64,000 nt of DNA from Galbitalea sp. SE-J8 (GTDB lineage Bacteria > Actinomycetota > Actinomycetes > Actinomycetales > Microbacteriaceae), in the NCBI RefSeq assembly GCF_030345695.1, contig NZ_JAUASV010000012.1:1-64000 (forward strand), read 5' to 3'. Each line of letters begins with the position of its first letter. The first letter of the stretch is position 1. Position numbers and translations under genes: made by a program. Positions 18,092-26,830 of the stretch are shown here, piece by piece. The notes under the pieces are model-generated. The model was not told where the DNA came from and did not search any database. It was given only the letters and a program-made list of their open reading frames with translations.

Positions 18092-18193
18092 ATCACGGAA
18101 ATGCAGGAGCGTGGCGCGGCGCGCGTGAAGCCCGCCCCGGTATCACGCGAGCGTCTCTGCGGTGACGCTCGGGTGCTCCTGCATTTCCGTGAT
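18092..18193. repeat. 102-nt nested-hairpin element, copy A
   Basis: Outer arms ATCACGGAAATGCAGGAGC (18092-18110) and its exact complement (18175-18193) pair over 19 bp. Inside is a second hairpin with an 8-bp stem, CGAGCGTC paired with GACGCTCG, around an 8-nt loop TCTGCGGT. No coding potential of its own is apparent. The same element recurs at 18483 and 18745. Confidence 0.9.
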
Positions 18194-18482
18194 CGCGGGG
18201 AGGGTTTCCGCGGTGGGGCCGCGCTGGGTGGAGCGCCCGGACCCGCCCGGAGGAGCAGTGGCGGCGCCGGCTCGCTTCGCGCGCGGCTCCTCGACCAGCG
18301 GGGTGCGACACAGCTGCCGCTCCGCTGGTTGAGGAGCGCCCGAGCAGTAGTGCTGGGCGGCGCGCCCGGAAGAGCAGCGGCGGCGTCATACCCCGCTGGT
18401 TGAGGAGCGCCCGAGCGCCGCGAGGACACGTCTCGAGACCACCCGCCCGCCCGAACGATCCGTGGTGGTCCCGAGCGCCGAC

Positions 18483-18584
18483 ATCACGGAAATGCAGGAG
18501 CGCGGCGCGGCGCACGCGCGCCCAGCCCCCGTATCACGCGAACGTCTCTGCGGTGACGCTCGGACGCTCCTGCATTTCCGTGAT
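18483..18584. repeat. 102-nt nested-hairpin element, copy B
   Basis: Same outer 19-bp arms (18483-18501 and 18566-18584), here extendable by one base pair. The inner stem has CGAACGTC opposite GACGCTCG: a mismatch in a plus-strand RNA, but a U-G wobble in a minus-strand RNA. Confidence 0.9.
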
Positions 18585-18744
18585 CGAGGGGAGGGATTCC
18601 ACGGTCGGGCCGGGTTGCGCGGCGCGCCCGGAGGAGCGGTGCCGGCGTCACACCCCGCTGGTTGAGGAGCGCCCGAGCGCAGCGAGGACGCGTCTCGAAA
18701 CCACCCGCCCGCCCGAACGATCCGTGGTGGTCTCGAGCGCCGAC

Positions 18745-18846
18745 ATCACGGAAATGCAGGAGCGCAGCGCGGCGCACGCGCGCCCGGCCCCCGAATCACG
18801 CGAACGTCTCTTCGGTGACGCTCGGATGCTCCTGCATTTCCGTGAT
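18745..18846. repeat. 102-nt nested-hairpin element, copy C
   Basis: Outer arms at 18745-18763 and 18828-18846, again exact. The inner loop reads TCTTCGGT instead of TCTGCGGT, creating a CTTCGG that could act as a UUCG-type tetraloop in plus-strand RNA. Confidence 0.9.
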
Positions 18847-18990
18847 CGAGGGAGGGTTTCCGCGGTCGGGCCGGGCAGGGTGGCGCGCCCGGAGGAGCGA
18901 CGGCGCGGCGAGCGGAGCGAGCCGGCGTCTCGAGACCACTGTGTTCGCTCGCGGGCGGGGGGTGGTCTCGAGACGCGACCGTCGCTCCGC

Positions 18991-19160
18991 TCGGGCGCTC
19001 CTCGACCAGCGGGGCCGGTCAGCGCGTCGGGCGCTCCTCGACCCCAGCGGGGCCGGTCAGCGCGCCGGGCGCTCCTCGACCCCAGCGGGGCCGGTCAGCG
19101 CGCCGGGCGCTCCTCGACCAGCGGGGCCGGTCAGCGCGTCGGGCGCTCCTCGACCGGCGG
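18991..19160. repeat. Tandem 36-38-bp repeats next to the parC 3' end
   Basis: Units beginning (T/C)CGGGCGCTCCTCGACC start at 18991, 19027, 19065, 19103 and 19139; the last is partial. The 38-nt units carry two extra C. The core is the reverse complement of the GGTCGAGGAGCGCCCGA found elsewhere in this intergenic block. The array ends 23 nt before the parC stop codon. Confidence 0.85.
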
Positions 19161-19182
19161 GGCGAACGGGCCGGGCGGGGCG

Positions 19183-21645
19183 CTACAGGGAGCGGCCGAT
19201 GGAGCCCACGACGCCGTCGAGCGGCGTGCCCGAGGCGTCGCGGCGCGCGCCGGACTCGGGCAGCGCGCGGATCGATCCGTCCGGCCCGACGGCGACGGGC
19301 GGGGCCGCGCCGACCCAGGCGAGGGCGAGCGAGTCCTCGCCGCGCAGGAACGCGTGGGCGCGCACGCCGCCCGTCGCGCGGCCCTTGCCCGGGAACTCGG
19401 AGAACGCGCTCACCTTGCCGCGTCCGGGGTCTGCACCGAGCAGCGTCTCGGACGCGGACGACACGGTCGCCACGACCAGGTCGTCGGCGGGGTCCACCGC
19501 GCCGAAGAACAGCACCCGCGCCTTCGCCGAGACGTTGATGCCCGCCATGCCGCCCGCGGCGACGCCCTGCGGCCGCACCGCCGCCGCGGCGAAGTGCAGC
19601 AGCTGCGCGTCGGTCGTGACGAACACGAGCTCGGCCGCGTCATCCGTCTGCGCGACCCCGACCACCTCGTCGCCGGGCTTGAGCGCGATGACCTCGAAGT
19701 CGGGCCGGTTCGGGTATCCGCCGGGCGTCACGCGCTTCACGACGCCCTGCCGGGTGCCGAGCGCGATCGGCGCATCCGCCTCGAGCGAGACGAGCCCGAG
19801 CACGCGCTCCTTCTTGTTCGCGAGCGCGAGGTAGTCGCCGATCTTGACGCCCGCGCCGAGCTGCACCGAGTTGGTCGGCACGCTCGGCAGGTCGACGGGG
19901 GAGAAGCGGATGAGGCGGCCGAGGTTCGTGACGGCGCCGATCTCGCTGCGGCTCGTCGTGTCGAGCGCGGCGAGGATCGCGTCGTGGCGGGATCGGCGCC
20001 GCGGCGGCACGATCTCGGCGTCGTCGCCGAGGTCGACCCGGATGGCGCGGCCCGTCGTCGAGAGCAGCACGCGGCACGCGGCATCCGCGATCTCGAGCAC
20101 GGGGGCGCTCGCGCGCGACGACCGCGACGACGAGGCGGTCGCGATGCTCGGCCGCGCCTCGGTGAGCAGGGTGCGGCGCGGGGTGCCGAAGCGCTCGGCG
20201 ACCTCCTCGAGCTCGTCCGCGACGACCCGGCGCACGAGCGCGGGGTCGCCGAGCAGCGTCTCGAGCTCGGCGATCTCGGCCCGCAGCTGGCTCTGTTCGC
20301 GCTCGAGCTCGAGGCGGCTGAACCGGGTGAGGCGGCGCAGGCGCAGCTCGAGGATGTACTCGGCCTGCCGCTCGGAGAGGTCGAAGACGTCCTGCAGGCG
20401 GGTGCGCGCCGTCTCGCCGTCGTCGCTCGTGCGGATCACCTGGATGACCTCGTCGATGTCGAGGATCGCGATGAGCAGGCCGTCGACGAGGTGCAGCCTC
20501 TCGCGCTTGCGGTCGAGCCGGTACTGGCTGCGCCGGGTGATGACGGAGAGCCGGTGGTCGAGGAACACGCGCAGCAGCTCGCGCAGCCCGAGCGTCTGCG
20601 GACGGCCGTCGACGAGGGCGACGTTGTTGATGCTGAACGAGTCCTCGAGCGGGGTGAGCTTGTAGAGCTGCTCGAGCACGGCGTCGGGGGAGAACCCGGT
20701 CTTGATGCCGATCACGAGGCGGAGGCCGTTCTTGCGGTCGGTGAGGTCGGCGACATCCGCGATGCCGCTGATCTTCTTGGCCTGCACGCCGTCCTTGATC
20801 TTCTCGATGACCTTCTCGGGGCCGACGAGGTACGGCAGCTCGGTGACGACGAGACCGGTCTTGCGCGCGGTGAGCTGCTCGGTGGTCACGCGGGCGCGCG
20901 TCTTGAACGCGCCGCGGCCCGAGGCGTAGGCGTCGCGGATGCCGGCGAGCCCGATGATCGTGCCGCCGGACGGCAGGTCGGGGCCGGGCACGTACTCCAT
21001 GAGCTCCTCGAGACTCGCCCCGGGATTCTCGAGCAGGTGCTTCGCGGCGCCGACGACCTCGATGAGGTTGTGCGGCGCCATGTTGGTCGCCATGCCGACG
21101 GCGATGCCGCTGCCGCCGTTGACGAGCAGGTTCGGGATCGCGGCGGGCAGCACGTCGGGCTGCGTGAGCTGGTTGTCGTAGTTCGGCACGAAGTCGACGA
21201 CGTCCTCGTCGAGGCCGTCGGTCATCGCGGTGGCGGGCCACGCCATCCGTGCCTCGGTGTAGCGCGCGGCCGCCGGGCCGTCGTCGAGCGAGCCGAAGTT
21301 GCCGTGCCCGTCGACGAGCGGCACGCGCAGCGTGAAGTCCTGCGCCATGCGCACGAGCGCGTCGTAGATCGCGCCGTCCCCGTGCGGGTGCAGCTTGCCC
21401 ATCACCTCGCCCGTGATGCGCGCGCTCTTGACGTGGCCGCGGTCGGGCCGCAGCCCCATCTCGGACATCTGGAACAGGATGCGGCGCTGCACGGGCTTGA
21501 GCCCGTCGCGGGCGTCGGGCAGCGCGCGCGCGTAGATGACGGAGTAGGCGTACTCGAGGAACGAGCCCTGCATCTCGGCGGAGACGTCGATCTCATCGAT
21601 CCGCTCGCCGCCGGACGCGGTCGTCCCGCTGCTGTTGGTAGTCAT
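19183..21645 (-). CDS. parC: DNA topoisomerase IV subunit A (second GyrA-type gene)
   Basis: DNA cleavage and religation subunit of a type IIA topoisomerase, 820 residues. The N-terminal winged-helix region carries [17 protein letters not shown], the catalytic Tyr in AARYTEARM, then tower and coiled-coil gate (about 340-480), and a C-terminal beta-pinwheel (about 500-800). No clean GyrA box (QRRGGKG type) is visible; the nearest is a degenerate [11 protein letters not shown] near the C-terminus, which favours topoisomerase IV over gyrase. The ATG at 21645 is 11 nt from the divergent phosphatase-family start, and its -10 (TAGCAT, 21657-21662) covers that gene's start codon. Likely partner: ParE at 12.2-14.3 kb. 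Confidence 0.88.
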   Translation of the reverse strand: MTTNSSGTTASGGERIDEIDVSAEMQGSFLEYAYSVIYARALPDARDGLKPVQRRILFQMSEMGLRPDRGHVKSARITGEVMGKLHPHGDGAIYDALVRMAQDFTLRVPLVDGHGNFGSLDDGPAAARYTEARMAWPATAMTDGLDEDVVDFVPNYDNQLTQPDVLPAAIPNLLVNGGSGIAVGMATNMAPHNLIEVVGAAKHLLENPGASLEELMEYVPGPDLPSGGTIIGLAGIRDAYASGRGAFKTRARVTTEQLTARKTGLVVTELPYLVGPEKVIEKIKDGVQAKKISGIADVADLTDRKNGLRLVIGIKTGFSPDAVLEQLYKLTPLEDSFSINNVALVDGRPQTLGLRELLRVFLDHRLSVITRRSQYRLDRKRERLHLVDGLLIAILDIDEVIQVIRTSDDGETARTRLQDVFDLSERQAEYILELRLRRLTRFSRLELEREQSQLRAEIAELETLLGDPALVRRVVADELEEVAERFGTPRRTLLTEARPSIATASSSRSSRASAPVLEIADAACRVLLSTTGRAIRVDLGDDAEIVPPRRRSRHDAILAALDTTSRSEIGAVTNLGRLIRFSPVDLPSVPTNSVQLGAGVKIGDYLALANKKERVLGLVSLEADAPIALGTRQGVVKRVTPGGYPNRPDFEVIALKPGDEVVGVAQTDDAAELVFVTTDAQLLHFAAAAVRPQGVAAGGMAGINVSAKARVLFFGAVDPADDLVVATVSSASETLLGADPGRGKVSAFSEFPGKGRATGGVRAHAFLRGEDSLALAWVGAAPPVAVGPDGSIRALPESGARRDASGTPLDGVVGSIGRSL

Positions 21646-21650
21646 AGCCT
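21645..21650 (+). promoter_or_regulatory. -10 element of the phosphatase-family gene, overlapping parC start
   Basis: TAGCCT ends 6 nt before the ATG at 21657 and shares base 21645 with the parC start codon. The transcript is probably leaderless. Confidence 0.5.
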
Positions 21651-21656
21651 TGGCCG

Positions 21657-21662
21657 ATGCTA
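21657..21662 (-). promoter_or_regulatory. -10 element of parC, covering the divergent start codon
   Basis: On the minus strand this reads TAGCAT, 11 nt before the parC ATG. Its complement contains the ATG of the divergent gene, so the two promoters and two start codons overlap reciprocally. Confidence 0.4.
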
Positions 21663-22775
21663 CCGACGCAGGACGACACCGCCCGACGCCTCGCCGACGT
21701 GCTCGTGAGCGCGGCCGCGGCGACGCGCGGCGAGCCGAACCGGCTCGGCCTGCGCGCCGTGCGCAGGGCCCTCGTCGTGCTCGTCGACGGCCTCGGCGTG
21801 TCGGTGCTGCAGGCGCGCGCGGGGCACGCCCGCACGCTCGCGGCGAGCCTGACGCCGGCGACGATCATCCGCTCGGGATTCCCGACGACGACGGCCGCCG
21901 CGCTCGCCTCCCTGACCACGGGAGCATCGGCGGGCACGCACGGCCTCGTCGGCTACACCGTGCGCGACCCCGCGACGGGCGACCTCGTCGCCCCGCTCTC
22001 GGGCCTCGCCGGGCGCGACCTCGCCGCGTGGCAGCCCGTGCCGACGGTGTTCGAGGCCGTGACGGATGCCGGCGGCGACGCCGTCGCGATCGGCCCGGAG
22101 CGCTACCGCGACTCCGGCTTCACGGGCGCCGTGCTGCGCGGTGCGCGCTACCTCCCGGCGCGCACGATGGCGGACCGGGTCGCGGCGGCGGTGCGCTGGG
22201 CGCGCGAGCCCGGCACCGGCGTCGGTTACCTGTACGTGCCCGAGCTCGACATGGCGGCGCACGCGCACGGCTGGTCGTCGCCGGAGTGGACGCGGCAGCT
22301 CGAGACCCTCGAGGCGGCGCTCGGCGGCCTCGCCGAGCTCCCGCGCGACGTCGGGGCGCTGCTCACCGCGGACCACGGCCTGGTCGACATTCCGGTGTCG
22401 GGGCGCATCGCGTGGGACGACGACCCCGAGCTCACCCGCGACGTCGTCGCGGTCGCGGGCGACCCGCGCTGCCTGCACGTGCACGCCGCGCCGGGCGCCG
22501 CCGGCGCCGTGCTCGAGCGCTGGAGTGCCGCCGAGGGCGGGCGGTCGTGGGTCGCCTCGCGTGACGAGGCGATCGCCGCGGGCTGGTTCGGCGCCGTCGA
22601 CGAGCGGATGCGCGACCGCATCGGCGACGTGCTCGTCGCGGCGCGCAAGGCGATCGCCTACTACCGGCGCGGGCCCGACGGCACGGGAACCATGACGATC
22701 GTCGGACAGCACGGCTCGTGGTCGCCCGAGGAGCTGCGCGTGCCGCTCGTGCCGTTCGGCGCGTTCGCGCGCTGA
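21657..22775 (+). CDS. Alkaline phosphatase superfamily protein (nucleotide pyrophosphatase-like)
   Basis: A 372-residue metal-dependent phosphodiesterase/phosphatase fold. The first metal Asp is in VVLVDGLG, the nucleophile Thr in [15 protein letters not shown], and later metal ligands in [11 protein letters not shown] and [10 protein letters not shown]. The segment after the nucleophile ([12 protein letters not shown]) matches nucleotide pyrophosphatases/phosphodiesterases. No signal peptide is seen. Substrate unknown. It is divergent from parC and convergent with sepH. Confidence 0.82.
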   Translation: MLPTQDDTARRLADVLVSAAAATRGEPNRLGLRAVRRALVVLVDGLGVSVLQARAGHARTLAASLTPATIIRSGFPTTTAAALASLTTGASAGTHGLVGYTVRDPATGDLVAPLSGLAGRDLAAWQPVPTVFEAVTDAGGDAVAIGPERYRDSGFTGAVLRGARYLPARTMADRVAAAVRWAREPGTGVGYLYVPELDMAAHAHGWSSPEWTRQLETLEAALGGLAELPRDVGALLTADHGLVDIPVSGRIAWDDDPELTRDVVAVAGDPRCLHVHAAPGAAGAVLERWSAAEGGRSWVASRDEAIAAGWFGAVDERMRDRIGDVLVAARKAIAYYRRGPDGTGTMTIVGQHGSWSPEELRVPLVPFGAFAR

Positions 22776-22812
22776 CGACGCCGGGCCGGGTCGGGGCACC
22801 GACCAGTACGGG

Positions 22813-23823
22813 TCAGACCAGGTCGTCGTCCGGCCGGGTGCCGAACACGATGTCGTCCCAGCTCGGCATCGACGCCCGGCCCTTGCGCGCCGGTCGCACG
22901 GTCGCCGTCGGTGCGGGCGGCGCGGGTTCCGCGGGCTCGCGCGACGGGATCGGGTCGTCGGCGAAGTAGTCGTCCATCGGCACGTCGACGAGACGGATGC
23001 CGGCGGGTGCGGGCGTGCTCGCCGGCTCGTCCGCCTCGGCGTAGACGGCGGGCTCCCGCTCGCCGCGGCGGCGGCGCAGCGCCTCGAGCAGGTCGGCGGT
23101 GTGGGCGCGGTCGTCGTCGGCCTCGGCGTCCGCCGGCTCGGGGGAGCCGGCATCCGTCTCCTGCTCGGCCGCGAACGCGGGATCGTCGACGAGGAACGCG
23201 CCGCTGTCGAACCGGCTCGTGTCGGTCGGACGCGCCTGCCCCACGACCCGCAGCCGGGGGATGATGCCCTCCGGCGACTGCTCCTGCTGGGAGAGCCGGA
23301 TGGCCTCGGCGTTCGCGGGGGAGAGGGCGCCGCGCTTGGGATCGAACTGCCAGCGCGCGTCGTGCTCGACCTCGCCCACGACGAAGGTGAGCACGACCAC
23401 CCAGCCGCTCTCCTCCTTCCAGCTCGTCCACGACTCGTCGACCGCGCCGACCGTCTCGAGGCGCGAGCCGATGATGTCGCCGAAGGTCGAGGCCTCGGGG
23501 TCGGCGTCGAGCGCGGTGCGCACGGGCACGGCGCGCGCCGCATCCGTCACGTACTCGCGCTCGGCGAGGACGGGGCCCTCGAAGCGCTGCACGTAGTCGA
23601 GCGCGACGCCGCGCTCCTCGGCGATCTGCGCCGCGGAGTGGCCGGAGCGCACGAGCACCTGGATCTCGCGCGGGCTGAGCCGGCGCTCGGCGGAGCGGTC
23701 CGGCATGGCGAGCCGCACGGTCGCCTTGAGCTCCTCGTCGACCACCACGCGGTAGCGCGATCCGTCGTCGGCGATGAGCACGAGCGCACCGTCCTCGATG
23801 CCGCTGAACTGCAGATCCTGCAT
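22813..23823 (-). CDS. sepH: Septation protein SepH (DUF3071)
   Basis: Actinobacterial cell-division protein that binds FtsZ and promotes its assembly at septa. The 336 residues contain the N-terminal DUF3071 domain (about 1-160) with a helix-turn-helix-like core (RLSPREIQVLVRSGHSAAQIA), followed by a disordered tail rich in Glu, Pro and Ala. The ATG at 23823 has GGGAGGA before it; an in-frame ATG further upstream (23871) is less likely. It diverges from the DUF4193 gene. Confidence 0.88.
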   Translation of the reverse strand: MQDLQFSGIEDGALVLIADDGSRYRVVVDEELKATVRLAMPDRSAERRLSPREIQVLVRSGHSAAQIAEERGVALDYVQRFEGPVLAEREYVTDAARAVPVRTALDADPEASTFGDIIGSRLETVGAVDESWTSWKEESGWVVVLTFVVGEVEHDARWQFDPKRGALSPANAEAIRLSQQEQSPEGIIPRLRVVGQARPTDTSRFDSGAFLVDDPAFAAEQETDAGSPEPADAEADDDRAHTADLLEALRRRRGEREPAVYAEADEPASTPAPAGIRLVDVPMDDYFADDPIPSREPAEPAPPAPTATVRPARKGRASMPSWDDIVFGTRPDDDLV

Positions 23824-24028
23824 GGCGAACCGTTCCTCCCGCGGGCCTATGAATACGCGACAGGATCGCACGCTTCGGGCCCCGATCCGGGGAATACCGC
23901 GGGCGCGCCGCGGGTTGAATCGGGCGCTCCGCGAACACCGTCGGAATCGGTTTGCGGATGCCAGACGGATGATGCAGACTGTGCGCGCCGATTTCGGTTG
24001 ACGTGTGCGAACTAAGAGATGGATGGGT

Positions 24029-24322
24029 ATGGCGACCGACTACGACGCCCCTCGGAAGACCGACGACGACAGCGAGTCGATCGAGGCGCTGAAGGAGCGC
24101 GTTCCCGACAAGGCGTCCTCGTCGATCGATGTGGATGACGCCGACAACCCGGGCAGTTTCGAGCTCGCGGGGGGCGACCTCTCCGACCTCGACCTCGATG
24201 TCGTGGTGCTTCCGCCGCAGGCCGACGAGTTCACCTGCGTGAGCTGCTTCCTCGTGAAGCACCGCTCGCAGATCGACCACCTGGAGAAGCTGGGGCCGAT
24301 CTGCCTCGAATGCGCGGCGTGA
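24029..24322 (+). CDS. DUF4193 family protein
   Basis: A 97-residue, strongly acidic protein conserved in Actinobacteria, function unknown. The first 60 residues are Asp/Glu-rich and probably disordered. The C-terminus has CVSCFL and, at the very end, CLECAA, four Cys that could hold one zinc ion. The ATG at 24029 is the family start. It is convergent with DUF3093. Confidence 0.85.
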   Translation: MATDYDAPRKTDDDSESIEALKERVPDKASSSIDVDDADNPGSFELAGGDLSDLDLDVVVLPPQADEFTCVSCFLVKHRSQIDHLEKLGPICLECAA

Positions 24323-24367
24323 CCGCGCGGCCGACGGCACGCACAGCGCGCGCTGTGTCGACGGCTT

Positions 24368-24403
24368 CGAAGGCAGGGCGTCCCTAGGGACGCCCCGCCT
24401 TCG
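24368..24403. terminator. Bidirectional terminator across the DUF3093 stop codon
   Basis: Two 18-nt arms (24368-24385 and 24386-24403) pair with one mismatch and meet at CCTAGG, giving a near-perfect palindrome. It includes the DUF3093 stop codon (24384-24386) and ends transcription of two convergent genes. Confidence 0.75.
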
Positions 24404-24848
24404 CCGTCTCGAGGGCCGCGACGACGGCCTCGGGGTGCCGGGACGAGAACAGCCAGTACGGCGCCGGGTCGGTCGCATCCGTGTTCTCGACCTTGACGAC
24501 GGGAGCGACCCAGCCGCGCAGGTGCAGCCAGGCGCGCGCGTCGAGCGAGGGGCCGCGCTCGGCGCTCGCCGAGCCGCGGTGCGCGCTCGCGGCGCCGACG
24601 GCGTCGAGCGGCAGTCGCGCGCGTCCCACCGTGAGGCCGGCGGCGTCCACGTCGACGGCGGTCGCCGCCGCGATCAGGGCGAGAACGCATCCGGCGTAGA
24701 GCACGACCGCGACGACCGCGCCGACCACGGGCGAGATCGGCAGGAACACGAGCAGGCTCGCGGGGATGACGAGCGCCGTGGCGAGGTAGAGCCACGGGGC
24801 GGGCCACAGCCGTTCGGAGTACAGCGGGGGTTCGTGCGGGGTCGGCAT
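24384..24848 (-). CDS. DUF3093 family membrane protein
   Basis: A 154-residue protein with two adjacent transmembrane helices near the N-terminus (about 16-60), then a cytoplasmic domain with VGRARLPLDAVG and WLHLRGWV. Conserved in Actinobacteria, often divergent from dut as here (32 nt between starts). Function unknown. Confidence 0.82.
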   Translation of the reverse strand: MPTPHEPPLYSERLWPAPWLYLATALVIPASLLVFLPISPVVGAVVAVVLYAGCVLALIAAATAVDVDAAGLTVGRARLPLDAVGAASAHRGSASAERGPSLDARAWLHLRGWVAPVVKVENTDATDPAPYWLFSSRHPEAVVAALETAKAGRP

Positions 24849-24868
24849 GACTCCATGGTGCCGTGCAC

Positions 24869-24874
24869 TAGCCT
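24869..24874 (+). promoter_or_regulatory. -10 element of dut (leaderless)
   Basis: TAGCCT, 6 nt before the GTG at 24881, inside the 32-nt gap to the divergent DUF3093 start. Confidence 0.5.
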
Positions 24875-24880
24875 CGATGC

Positions 24881-25360
24881 GTGCCGAATGACGTCGAGGT
24901 GCTCATCCGTGCGACCTCCGTGCCGGCCTACGCGCACCCCGGCGACGCGGGCGCGGACCTCACCGCGGCGGAGGCCGTCGTGCTGGATCCGGGGGAGCGC
25001 GCGACGGTGGGCACGGGCGTGTCGATCGCGCTGCCGGACGGCTACGTCGCGTTCGTCGTGCCGCGCAGCGGCCTCGCGGCGAGACACGGCATCACGGTCG
25101 TCAACAGCCCGGGCACGGTGGATGCCGGCTATCGCGGCGAGGTGCGCGTCACGCTGCTGAACACGGATGCCCGCGACGCGTATCCTGTCGCGATCGGCGA
25201 CCGGATCGCACAGCTCGTGATCATGCCCGTCGCCCGCGCGCGGTTCATCCCGGTCGACACGCTGCCCGGCAGCCACCGGGGGTCGGGCGGTTTCGGCTCG
25301 ACGGGGTACACGACGACCGCGGCCGAGACGGCCGCGACGACCAGTGGAGGAGACGCGTGA
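24881..25360 (+). CDS. dut: Deoxyuridine 5'-triphosphate nucleotidohydrolase (dUTPase)
   Basis: Trimeric dUTPase converting dUTP to dUMP, keeping uracil out of DNA and feeding dTMP synthesis. The 159 residues contain all five motifs: AGADLTA (motif 1), PRSGLAARHG (2), NSPGTVDAGYRGE (3), GDRIAQLVI (4) and the C-terminal GSGGFGSTG (5). It heads a run with DUF3710, which starts inside its last codons (GTGA overlap), and DUF3159. Confidence 0.95.
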   Translation: MPNDVEVLIRATSVPAYAHPGDAGADLTAAEAVVLDPGERATVGTGVSIALPDGYVAFVVPRSGLAARHGITVVNSPGTVDAGYRGEVRVTLLNTDARDAYPVAIGDRIAQLVIMPVARARFIPVDTLPGSHRGSGGFGSTGYTTTAAETAATTSGGDA

Positions 25361-25962
25361 GCGACGACAGCGTTCAGCTGCCCGACGATGCGAAGTCGGC
25401 GCCCGAGGACCGCGCCGAGAACGGCCCGCTCGACGAGAGCGAGGCGAACCCGGTCCGCCCCTACGTCGACCTCGGCGGGGTGAAGATCCTGCCGCGTCCC
25501 GACCTGCAGTTGCGCCTCGAGGTCGAGGAGGGCACGAAGCGTGTCGTCGCGGTCGGGCTCGACTATGCCGGGTCGAGCCTGCAGGTGCAGCCGTTCGCGG
25601 CGCCGCGCTCGAGCGGCCTGTGGCACGAGATCCGCGAGCAGATCGTCGACCAGATCGGCAAGCAGGGCGGCGAGACCCGCGTCGTCGACGGCCCGTTCGG
25701 CCCCGAGGTGCTCGCGCGCATCCCGAGCGCGGCGGGTGACGCGCCTGGTTCGGCGCGGCTCGCGCGCTTCATCGGCGTCGACGGCCCGCGCTGGTTCCTG
25801 CGCGGCGTGATCTCGGGCGAGGCGGCCATCAAGCCGGAGGCCGCCGCGCCCGTCGAGGACCTGTTCCGCAGCATCGTGGTCGTGCGCGGCTCCTCGCCGA
25901 TGCCGCCGCGCGACCTCATCCCGCTGCACATGCCGGCGGCCGCCGAGCCCGGCCGGGTATGA
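25357..25962 (+). CDS. DUF3710 family protein
   Basis: A 201-residue conserved actinobacterial protein, function unknown. An acidic N-terminal stretch (1-35) is followed by a compact alpha/beta domain with LDYAGSSLQVQPFAAPRSSG, SGLWHEIREQI and RWFLRGVISG. The GTG at 25357 overlaps the dut stop; the next gene overlaps its stop by ATGA. This tight linkage implies co-translation. Confidence 0.85.
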   Translation: MSDDSVQLPDDAKSAPEDRAENGPLDESEANPVRPYVDLGGVKILPRPDLQLRLEVEEGTKRVVAVGLDYAGSSLQVQPFAAPRSSGLWHEIREQIVDQIGKQGGETRVVDGPFGPEVLARIPSAAGDAPGSARLARFIGVDGPRWFLRGVISGEAAIKPEAAAPVEDLFRSIVVVRGSSPMPPRDLIPLHMPAAAEPGRV

Positions 25963-26768
25963 GCGAGCGCGAGGACCGCCCGGCGCCCGGCGCGCCCGAG
26001 GACGGCGCCGCGCAGCCGGGCTTCGCCGAGCTGTTCACGACGGCGCTGCGCGGATCGGCGCTCTCGCGTCTCGCCCCGGGCGAGCTGCCGAGCGGAGCCG
26101 AGCTGCTGCGCGTCGTCGGCGGCGTGCGGGGCGTCGTGGAGTCGGTGCTCCCGGGCCTCGCGTTCCTGATCGCGTTCGCGATCACGAACATCGTGCTCGG
26201 GCTCGACCAGCCGGTCGTCGTGGCCGTCTCGGTCGGCGTTCCGCTCGTGCTCTGCATCGTCTTCCTTGTGATCCGCGGGATCGCGCGCGAGGCCGTGCGC
26301 CCGGCGCTCACCGGGGTCCTGGTCGCCGCGGTGACCGCGGTGCTCGCGCTCATCACGGGCCGCGCCCAGGACAGCTTCGTGCCGGGCATCGTCATCAACG
26401 TCGTCTCGCTCGTCGTGCTCCTCGTCACGCTCGTTGCGCGCTGGCCGCTCGTCGGCCTCGTCGTGGGCGCGCTGAGCGGCGACCTCACCGGCTGGCGGGC
26501 CGTGCCGGCGAAGTGCCGCGTGCTGACGATCGGCACCTGGTTCTGGGTCGGACTGTTCGCGCTGCGCCTCGTCGTCGAGCTGCCGCTGTACCTCGCGTCG
26601 CTCGGTGACTCGGCGGCGTTCACGCCGTGGCTCGCCGCCGCGAAGCTCGTGCTCGGGGTGCCGTTCTACGCGCTCGTGCTGTGGCTGACCTGGCTGTTCG
26701 TGAGCCCCGCGTTCGCGCCGGCCGACCGCGCGGCGGGCGACACGGCCGAGCCGCCGCAGGCATCCTGA
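25959..26768 (+). CDS. DUF3159 family membrane protein
   Basis: A 269-residue integral membrane protein with about six hydrophobic helices between residues 65 and 255 and a hydrophilic N-terminus. Conserved in Actinobacteria in the dut neighbourhood; function unknown. It ends two bases before the palindrome in the acnA promoter. Confidence 0.83.
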   Translation: MSEREDRPAPGAPEDGAAQPGFAELFTTALRGSALSRLAPGELPSGAELLRVVGGVRGVVESVLPGLAFLIAFAITNIVLGLDQPVVVAVSVGVPLVLCIVFLVIRGIAREAVRPALTGVLVAAVTAVLALITGRAQDSFVPGIVINVVSLVVLLVTLVARWPLVGLVVGALSGDLTGWRAVPAKCRVLTIGTWFWVGLFALRLVVELPLYLASLGDSAAFTPWLAAAKLVLGVPFYALVLWLTWLFVSPAFAPADRAAGDTAEPPQAS

Positions 26769-26769
26769 G

Positions 26770-26789
26770 ATATCTTGACGTCAAGATAT
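26770..26789. promoter_or_regulatory. Perfect 20-bp palindrome, probable operator of acnA
   Basis: ATATCTTGACGTCAAGATAT is a perfect 20-bp dyad. A -10 like TATGAT begins at its last base (26789-26794), and a weak -35 (TGAGAT, 26766-26771) overlaps its left end. The dyad therefore fills the promoter spacer, where a repressor would block RNA polymerase. Such a dyad fits a TetR- or MarR-type dimer; I cannot name the regulator. Confidence 0.7.
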
Positions 26790-26830
26790 ATGATGGCTGC
26801 TGAGCCCGCCGCTCCCGGGCGGCTCCGGGC

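Larger units (their letters stand above)
18361..18884. repeat. Two tandem copies of a 262-bp unit containing the hairpin element
   Basis: Units at about 18361-18622 and 18623-18884 are near-identical and begin with CGCGCCCGGA(A/G)GAGC. A third partial start follows at 18885. Each holds GCTGGTTGAGGAGCGCCCGA, a CGTCTCGA(A/G)ACCACCC stretch, and one hairpin element. The offset of 262 nt is the same for the flanks and the hairpins. Confidence 0.85.

Noticed and set aside
18991-19160. Possible CRISPR array (36-38-bp periodic units)
   Set aside because: The units are contiguous, with no unique spacers, and there are no cas genes. It is a simple tandem repeat.
18400-21708. A 1,100-codon plus-strand frame through the repeat block and opposite parC
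   Set aside because: It runs through tandem repeats and antisense to parC; no domain is recognisable.
26775-26794. TTGACG inside the palindrome as the acnA -35
   Set aside because: Its distance to the TATGAT -10 is only 8 nt, far too short.
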